From contig JOHN01000043.1 of assembly GCA_000719695.1 (NCBI GenBank), positions 1-64,000 on the forward strand: a stretch of 64,000 nt of DNA. Direction: 5' to 3'. The notes below the pieces were generated by a model. The model was not told the DNA's origin. It saw nothing but the letters and a program-made list of their open reading frames with translations, and did no database searches. This DNA is from Streptomyces sp. NRRL F-6131 (lineage in GTDB: Bacteria > Actinomycetota > Actinomycetes > Streptomycetales > Streptomycetaceae). The translations under genes and the position numbers were made by a program. This document shows, piece by piece, positions 59,302 to 64,000 of the stretch; the stretch's first letter is position 1, and the number at the start of each line of letters is the position of its first letter.

Positions 59302-61563
59302 ATGCAGGAAGACCTCTTGAGCGGCAGCCCGTTCGACGGACACCAGGACGCCCACCGGACCGGCCGCCCCGCCGTCGGCGACGGCCCCGACGCCGTCCTC
59401 GCCGGACTCGACCCCGAACAGCGGGCCGTCGCCACCGCCCTGCACGGCCCCGTCTGCGTGCTCGCCGGCGCCGGCACCGGCAAGACCCGCGCCATCACCC
59501 ACCGCATCGCCTACGGCGTGCGCAGCGGCGTCTACCAGCCCCAACAGGTCCTCGCCGTCACCTTCACCGCCCGCGCCGCCGGCGAGATGCGCGGCCGCCT
59601 GCGCCAGCTCGGCGCCGACGGCGTCCAGGCCCGCACCTTCCACGCCGCCGCCCTGCGCCAGCTCCACTACTTCTGGCCCCGCGCCGTCGGCGGCCCCGTC
59701 CCCCAGCTGCTCGAACGCAAGGTCCAGCTCGTCGCCGAAGCCGCCGGCCGCTGCGGCCTGCGCGTCCAGCGCACCGAACTGCGCGACCTCACCGCCGAGA
59801 TCGAATGGGCCAAGGTCACCCAGACCGGCCCCGACGACTACCCCGCCGCCGTCGCCAAGTCCGGCCGCGAAGCCCCCCGCGACCCGGCCGAGACCGCCCA
59901 GGTCTACCGCGTCTACGAGGAGACCAAGACCCGCCGCGGGAACATCGACTTCGAGGACGTCCTGCTGCTCACCGCCGCCATCCTGGAGGACCGGCCCGAC
60001 ATCGCCGACCAGGTCCGCGCCCAGTACAAGCACTTCACCGTCGACGAGTACCAGGACGTCTCCCCGCTCCAGCAGCGCCTCCTCGACCAGTGGACCGGCC
60101 CCGGCGGCGGCGCCAGCCTCTGCGTCGTCGGCGACGCCAGCCAGACCATCTACTCCTTCACCGGCGCCACCCCCGACTACCTGCTCGGCTTCCGCACCCG
60201 CCACCCCGAGGCCACCGTCGTCAAGCTCGTCCGCGACTACCGCTCCACCCCCCAGGTCGTCCACCTCGCCAACGGGCTGCTCGCCCAGGCCCGCGGCGAG
60301 GCCGCCCGCCACCGCCTCGAACTCGTCTCCCAGCGCGAGGCCGGCCCCGACCCCGTCTACACCGAGTACGAGGACGAACCCACCGAGGCCGAGACCACCG
60401 CCCGCCGGATCAAGGACCTCGTCGCCGCCGGCGTGCGCGCCAGCGAGATCGCCGTCCTCTTCCGCACCAACGGCCAGTCCGAGGTCTACGAGCAGGCCCT
60501 CGCCGACCTCGGCGTCCCCTACCAGCTCAAGGGCGCCGAGCGGTTCTTCGAACGCCCCGAGGTCCGCGACGCCGGCGTCCTGCTCCGCGGCGCCGCCCGG
60601 GCCGGCTCCGACCCCGTCACCGACGGCGCCCCCGACCTCGCCGGCCAGGTCCGGGCCGTCCTCGCCGCCCGCGGCTTCACCCCCGAACCCCCCGCCGGCT
60701 CCGGCGCCGTCCGCGACCGCTGGGAGTCCCTCGCCGCCCTCGTCCGCCTCGCCGAGGAGTTCGAACGCGGCCGCACCGCCGCCGGACAGCCCACCGCGCT
60801 CGCCGACTACGTCGCCGAGCTCGACGCCCGCGCCGCCGCCCAGCACGCGCCCGCCGTCGAAGGCGTCACCCTCGCCTCCCTGCACGCCGCCAAGGGCCTC
60901 GAATGGGACGCCGTCTTCCTCGTCGGCCTCACCGAGGGCACCCTGCCGATCATCTACGCCAAGACCGACGAGCAGATCGAGGAGGAGCGCCGCCTCCTCT
61001 ACGTCGGCGTCACCCGGGCCCGCAAGCACCTCACCCTCTCGTGGGCGCTCTCCCGCTCCCCGGGCGGCCGCGCCTCCCGCAAGCCCACCCGCTTCCTCGA
61101 CGGGCTGCGCCCCGGCTCCAGCGCCCCCGGCAGCCGCCCCGCCGGTCGGGCCGGCCGGGGCGGGGTCGAGGGCGGCGAGCGCTCCGCCGGGCGCCGGGTC
61201 CGCGGCCCGGTCACCTGCCGGGTCTGCGAGCGCGTCCTCACCGAGGCCGTCGAGCGCAAGCTCCGCCGCTGCGAGACCTGCCCCTCCACCATGGACGAGG
61301 CGCTCTATGAGCGGCTGCGCGAATGGCGCGCCGCCCAGGCCCGCGAACAGGGCGCCCCCGCCTACGTCGTGTTCACCGACGCCACCCTCATGGCGATCGC
61401 CGAGGACGTGCCCGCCAACCGCCAGGAGCTGGCCGGCATCTCGGGGGTCGGCGCCATGAAGCTGGACAAATACGGGGCGGCCGTGCTCTCGTTGTGTGCG
61501 GGGGAGGAGCCCGAGGGGGATCCGGCGGACGTCTCGGACGGTCGGTCGGACGAACCGGCCTGA
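59302..61563 (+). CDS. uvrD2: ATP-dependent DNA helicase UvrD2
   Basis: A 753-residue SF1A 3'-5' DNA helicase. LDPEQRAVATALHGPVCVLA, AGAGTGKTRAITHRIA, VDEYQDVS, TIYSFTGA, LHAAKGLEWDAVFLVGL and LYVGVTRARKHL are the motor motifs. A tetracysteine motif, CRVCERVL...CETC, near residue 640 and a C-terminal HRDC domain (EDVPANRQELAGISGVGAMK) define the UvrD2 type known from mycobacteria (Rv3198c). The ATG at 59302 has AGAGG 9 nt upstream; ATGs at 59293 and 59272 are alternatives. Expected in DNA repair or replication-fork maintenance. Confidence 0.94.
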   Translation: MQEDLLSGSPFDGHQDAHRTGRPAVGDGPDAVLAGLDPEQRAVATALHGPVCVLAGAGTGKTRAITHRIAYGVRSGVYQPQQVLAVTFTARAAGEMRGRLRQLGADGVQARTFHAAALRQLHYFWPRAVGGPVPQLLERKVQLVAEAAGRCGLRVQRTELRDLTAEIEWAKVTQTGPDDYPAAVAKSGREAPRDPAETAQVYRVYEETKTRRGNIDFEDVLLLTAAILEDRPDIADQVRAQYKHFTVDEYQDVSPLQQRLLDQWTGPGGGASLCVVGDASQTIYSFTGATPDYLLGFRTRHPEATVVKLVRDYRSTPQVVHLANGLLAQARGEAARHRLELVSQREAGPDPVYTEYEDEPTEAETTARRIKDLVAAGVRASEIAVLFRTNGQSEVYEQALADLGVPYQLKGAERFFERPEVRDAGVLLRGAARAGSDPVTDGAPDLAGQVRAVLAARGFTPEPPAGSGAVRDRWESLAALVRLAEEFERGRTAAGQPTALADYVAELDARAAAQHAPAVEGVTLASLHAAKGLEWDAVFLVGLTEGTLPIIYAKTDEQIEEERRLLYVGVTRARKHLTLSWALSRSPGGRASRKPTRFLDGLRPGSSAPGSRPAGRAGRGGVEGGERSAGRRVRGPVTCRVCERVLTEAVERKLRRCETCPSTMDEALYERLREWRAAQAREQGAPAYVVFTDATLMAIAEDVPANRQELAGISGVGAMKLDKYGAAVLSLCAGEEPEGDPADVSDGRSDEPA

Positions 61564-61628
61564 GCCGGTCCCGGGGCGATCACAGCCGGCGCCACGGAGC
61601 GCCGCGGAGACCGTCGGGAAACTCGCCG

Positions 61629-61668
61629 GAAAAATAGTTTGCGCGCCGTACCGGGAGCGCAATAGCCT
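61629..61668 (+). promoter_or_regulatory. whiB7-type promoter with AT-rich -35 flank
   Basis: TTGCGC (61639-61644) and TAGCCT (61663-61668) are spaced by 18 nt. Directly upstream of the -35 box lies an A/T tract (AAAAATAGT, 61630-61638), very unusual in this DNA and exactly the feature WhiB7 with its AT-hook binds next to SigA. Autoactivation is inferred. Confidence 0.65.
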
Positions 61669-61855
61669 GCCGGAGCGGTCAAGGGGACGCGATCGCACGG
61701 GGTGACACCTGTCGCGCCGCAGTTCCCTGCGCCCACCAGCTTCACACCCGCACCACCAGCTCCATCAGCTTCATCAGCTTCACCGAGACAGACATCCGAA
61801 CAGTTCGGAGCCCGGGAGACCAGGCTCCGCGAGACGCCGAGAGGAGGCGAAGACA

Positions 61856-62332
61856 GTGGAAACCACGATCACCAAAATGACTGGCCAGACCGTCGACGCT
61901 GCCTCCCTGCGTGCCGCCAGCCTGCGGCTCACCGCCGAGCTGTGCGGAACCGGTCTGGGTCTCGATGCCACCCGTGGCTCCTTCGCCCCCGTCTCCCTCG
62001 TCTCCGTTGTCAGTGGTCTTGGACACACTGGCCTCGGCAGCAAGGGCAATGAGGGCGGCAGCTTCGACGGCACCGGTGTCGAGACTGGTCTGTCCCGCGA
62101 CTGGGCGACGGTCGACGCGTCCCGCTCCCCGCGTGACGAGCGACCGACCCAGGCACCGAAGACGGCCGTAGTGGCTGCCATGCATGGCGGCTATGCGCAG
62201 GTCATCGGTGCCGGAAGCGCCCAGAAGCAGAACGAGCAGCAGATCAAGCAGGCCATGGTCGTCTTCACGGACGCCACGGCCATCCGGATGCGGGCCTTCC
62301 GCGGGCCTGAACCCTGGAGAGAACGAACCTGA
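61856..62332 (+). CDS. leader ORF upstream of whiB7, hypothetical protein
   Basis: A 158-codon ORF with a strong ribosome binding site (GAGGAGG, 8 nt before the GTG). The product starts VETTITKMTGQTVDAASLRA and ends AFRGPEPWRERT; it is Ser/Gly/Thr-rich, contains QKQNEQQIKQAMVVFTDATA, and has no domain I know. Third positions are GC-rich but less so than in neighbours. Its stop lies 23 nt before the intrinsic terminator of the whiB7 leader, the place expected of the regulatory upstream ORF described for whiB7/wblC genes. Whether the whole ORF, or a shorter internal one, is translated is open. Confidence 0.55.
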   Translation: METTITKMTGQTVDAASLRAASLRLTAELCGTGLGLDATRGSFAPVSLVSVVSGLGHTGLGSKGNEGGSFDGTGVETGLSRDWATVDASRSPRDERPTQAPKTAVVAAMHGGYAQVIGAGSAQKQNEQQIKQAMVVFTDATAIRMRAFRGPEPWRERT

Positions 62333-62355
62333 GCCAGCCTCAGGTCGGCGCCTCC

Positions 62356-62403
62356 AGGGCCGCGGAACCCGTCACACCGGGATCCGCGGCCCTTCTGTTT
62401 TGT
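62356..62403 (+). terminator. intrinsic terminator/attenuator in the whiB7 leader
   Basis: AGGGCCGCGGA (62356-62366) pairs with TCCGCGGCCCT (62383-62393); inside, CCCG/CGGG adds four pairs around a 6-nt loop; TCTGTTTTGT follows. It stands between the leader ORF and whiB7 on the same strand, so it should attenuate whiB7 transcription. Confidence 0.85.
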
Positions 62404-62500
62404 CCGGTACGCAAGACCACCCAGGCCCTCCGGGGCCTCCGGCCCAGCCCCACCAGTCAGCTGAGCCGGACCCACTGAGAAGACGAGGAAGACGCACACA

Positions 62501-62866
62501 GTGTCCACGGTCATCACACCGCCCACCCCGTCCGTACCGCCGACAAGCCAGACCAAGGCCGACCAGGCCGACCCCCCGGAGGTTCTCCCCATGCAGTTCA
62601 CCTCGATCGACCAGGCCGAAGAGCTCGGCCTCCCCATCCCGTGCCGCGCCTTCGACCCCGAGGTCTTCTTCGCCGAGACGCCCGCCGACGTCGAGTACGC
62701 GAAGTCCCTCTGCGGCACCTGCCCGGTCAAGGACGCGTGTCTCACCGGTGCCCTCGAGCGCCGCGAGCCCTGGGGCGTCTGGGGTGGCGAGCTCTTCGTC
62801 CAGGGTGTCGTCGTGGCCCGCAAGCGGCCGCGTGGCCGCCCGCGCAAGACCGAGGTCGCGGCGTGA
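62501..62866 (+). CDS. whiB7: WhiB7/WblC redox-responsive transcriptional regulator
   Basis: A 121-residue WhiB-family protein binding a 4Fe-4S cluster and SigA. Cluster cysteines are in LPIPCRAF and SLCGTCPVKDAC (C...C-x2-C-x5-C); the turn motif EPWGVWGGE and the C-terminal AT-hook RPRGRPRK are characteristic of WhiB7, which activates intrinsic antibiotic resistance genes. An extended Pro/Thr-rich N-terminus precedes MQFTSIDQAEELG. GTG start with GAGGAAG upstream. Control: AT-rich promoter about 830 nt upstream, leader ORF and attenuator. Streptomycete name wblC; neighbours match Rv3197A. Confidence 0.95.
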   Translation: MSTVITPPTPSVPPTSQTKADQADPPEVLPMQFTSIDQAEELGLPIPCRAFDPEVFFAETPADVEYAKSLCGTCPVKDACLTGALERREPWGVWGGELFVQGVVVARKRPRGRPRKTEVAA

Positions 62867-63012
62867 ACCCCGCGTCCGGAGCCGAGGCCGTCCGCCGGGG
62901 AGAGCAGCCCCTGCCGGACAACACCCTCCGTCGCTCCGTACGCCTCGCCGCCGCCAAGGCCGACGCCCGCATCCAGCCCTTTCCGACGACGCACCACGAG
63001 CAGGACCACCAC

Positions 63013-63258
63013 ATGACCGCCGCCGCCATCGATCCGACCGTCCGCGCAGAGCAGACCACCGAACTTCAGATCCAGAACAGGACCCTCGAAATGCAACTCC
63101 TCCACGAATCCCTGGCCCGTGCGCATATGCAAGAGCGCCTCCAGGAGGCCGAGCACCAACGGCTCGTCAGCCGGGTCGCCCGGGCCCACCGGCTCAAGCA
63201 GAAGGCCGAACGCGCCTCGCTGCGGGCCCGCAAGGCCATCGCCGTCGCCCTGATGTGA
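63013..63258 (+). CDS. small alpha-helical protein downstream of whiB7
   Basis: An 81-residue, highly charged protein (MTAAAIDPTVRAEQTTELQ to LRARKAIAVALM) predicted as a continuous helix/coiled coil with heptad-like Leu (LEMQLLHESLARAHMQERL) and a basic C-terminal half (RAHRLKQKAERASLRARK). Function unknown; found behind wblC in streptomycetes. The ATG has GCAGGA upstream. A GTG at 62863 overlapping the whiB7 stop is in frame and would add 50 residues; I prefer the ATG because similarity begins there. Confidence 0.72.
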   Translation: MTAAAIDPTVRAEQTTELQIQNRTLEMQLLHESLARAHMQERLQEAEHQRLVSRVARAHRLKQKAERASLRARKAIAVALM

Positions 63259-63380
63259 CCTCGCCCGAGGTGGCCGTCGCCGTGAGGTGACACCACCCGA
63301 GGCGATGTCGCCATGGGGCGACGACGCCGTGAGGTGACCGGGACGCCGGTGACCGCCCGGCCCCGCCCTACCCCCGTCGC

Positions 63381-63420
63381 GCCGCAGGCCGCCCCCCGAC
63401 ACCGGGAGGCGGCCTGCGGC
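63381..63420. terminator. hairpin between the helical-protein gene and the ABC1 gene
   Basis: GCCGCAGGCCGCC (63381-63393) pairs perfectly with GGCGGCCTGCGGC (63408-63420), and the loop can add CCCG/CGGG around ACAC. Convergent position; probably bidirectional. Confidence 0.8.
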
Positions 63421-63485
63421 CGTTGCCGCCCTCGCGAGGACGGCAGGGCGAGGGGAGAGGGTGGGGGGCGGGGGCCCAGGCGGGA

Positions 63486-64000
63486 TCAGCCCTCCGCCGA
63501 CGGACCCCGACGCCGCGCGGGCGCCGACCGCTTCGCCGCCGGATGCTTCGCGGCCGGGTCCTTCGCGGCCGGGTCCTTCGCCGTGGCGTCCTTCGTCAGC
63601 GTGCTCTTCGCCGCAGGTCGCTTGCCCGCAGGCCGCTTGCCCGCAGGCCGCTTGCCCGCCGGTCGCTTGCCCGCCGAGCCCGGCTCCGCGAACTCCGGCA
63701 GCCACTCCAGCATCTCCGCCCGGAACGGCGCCTGCGCGCCCAGCTGGCAGAGCACCCCGATCGTGCTCAGCGTCACCCGATGGATCAACAGGTACGACGG
63801 CGGCAGGTTCAACTGCTTGCCCAGGTTGTAGGCGGGCGACCGCGGATCCGCGATCCGCGCCGCCTGCGCCCGCATCCACGCCCGCGTGAAGTGGAACGAC
63901 TCCACCGCCGCCGGCTCGATGATCGGCACCAGGTAGTCCAGCACCGCGTCCGGATCCAGCTCGATCGAGGGCTTCACAAAGCCCTCCTCACGCAGCATCG
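63486..64000 (-). CDS. ABC1/AarF (UbiB) family kinase-like protein, C-terminal part
   Basis: Only the last ~171 codons are inside the window; the gene continues past the right edge. The segment EEGFVKPSIELDPDAVLDYL and LPPSYLLIHRVTLSTIGVLC match the C-terminal helices of ABC1 atypical kinases, and the neighbour relation to whiB7 matches Rv3197. The kinase core is outside. The last ~60 residues are a Lys/Ala/Pro repeat tail (AGKRP and AAKDP units), resembling histone-H1-like or heparin-binding tails. Function of such kinases in actinobacteria (quinone-related or macrolide-related) cannot be judged here. Confidence 0.82.
   Translation of the reverse strand, partial: MLREEGFVKPSIELDPDAVLDYLVPIIEPAAVESFHFTRAWMRAQAARIADPRSPAYNLGKQLNLPPSYLLIHRVTLSTIGVLCQLGAQAPFRAEMLEWLPEFAEPGSAGKRPAGKRPAGKRPAGKRPAAKSTLTKDATAKDPAAKDPAAKHPAAKRSAPARRRGPSAEG
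63619..63678 (-). repeat. 15-nt tandem repeat in the ABC1 gene tail
   Basis: Four 15-nt units beginning CGCTTGCCCGC at 63619, 63634, 63649 and 63664 (the last two with base changes) encode the repeated AGKRP pentapeptides. Confidence 0.85.

Noticed and set aside
61742..62185. Minus-strand ORF opposite the whiB7 leader ORF
   Set aside because: No ribosome binding site, no motif, and the plus-strand frame has both a strong Shine-Dalgarno sequence and a sensible position relative to the attenuator.
63541..63680. CRISPR-like array
   Set aside because: The repeats are contiguous 12-15-nt in-frame units without spacers and lie inside a coding region; no cas genes are present.

Overview
The window is very high-GC DNA (strong G/C bias at third codon positions, many GTG and some TTG starts) with a WhiB-family regulator, a mycoredoxin, an AdnAB-type helicase-nuclease pair and a SigE/RseA/TatB module. 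This points to a streptomycete chromosome (Streptomyces or Kitasatospora; the sequence alone does not separate them). No rRNA, tRNA, insertion sequence, prophage, CRISPR array or biosynthetic cluster was seen. It is core chromosome, densely coded on both strands, with about 55 genes supported.

Left part (about 1-24,000). Gene order follows a block that, from memory, also exists in Mycobacterium tuberculosis around Rv1177-Rv1239c. It contains 7Fe ferredoxin and dapC, dapE, a LOG-type Rossmann protein, folP2, a DivIVA-like protein with the DNA glycosylase tag, a DUF3117 protein, an O-methyltransferase divergent from the ECF sigma factor sigE with its ZAS anti-sigma factor and tatB, then mrp / DUF1003 / an MgtE-N+CBS protein, a DMT exporter and corA. 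Themes are lysine/cell-wall precursor supply, envelope stress with Tat export, Fe-S assembly and divalent metal handling. The HtrA protease expected between anti-sigma factor and tatB is absent.

Middle (about 24,000-40,000). There is a gene-poor kilobase around a 48-residue conserved protein, an alpha/beta hydrolase, a DEAD-box helicase, a ferritin-like protein, a small membrane protein, DUF3107 and TetR proteins, a three-gene glycosyltransferase / membrane protein / epimerase operon, moeZ, and a large pseudokinase-flippase fusion.

Right part (about 40,000-64,000). This matches the order Rv3211-Rv3197 in the mycobacterial genome: an alkyltransferase-like protein, adnA and adnB, a membrane PP2C phosphatase, an EEP nuclease, a PadR/ABC export cassette, an M20 dipeptidase, nudC, a GntR regulator, mycoredoxin, uvrD2, whiB7 (wblC) with an attenuator leader, and the 3' part of an ABC1/AarF kinase-like gene. 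Themes are DNA repair, redox and RNA/NAD quality control, and antibiotic-induced regulation.

Most intergenic regions between convergent genes carry long perfect GC-rich hairpins, and at least eight genes have a TANNNT -10 element only 6-8 nt before the start codon, suggesting leaderless mRNAs. The most interesting items are the whiB7 leader (AT-rich -35 flank, long Shine-Dalgarno-equipped leader ORF, intrinsic terminator), the PadR tandem operator over a leaderless start, the flippase with a degenerate kinase domain, and the glycosyltransferase operon with an altered E-x7-E motif. I did not find a clear-cut new multi-gene defence or metabolic system.
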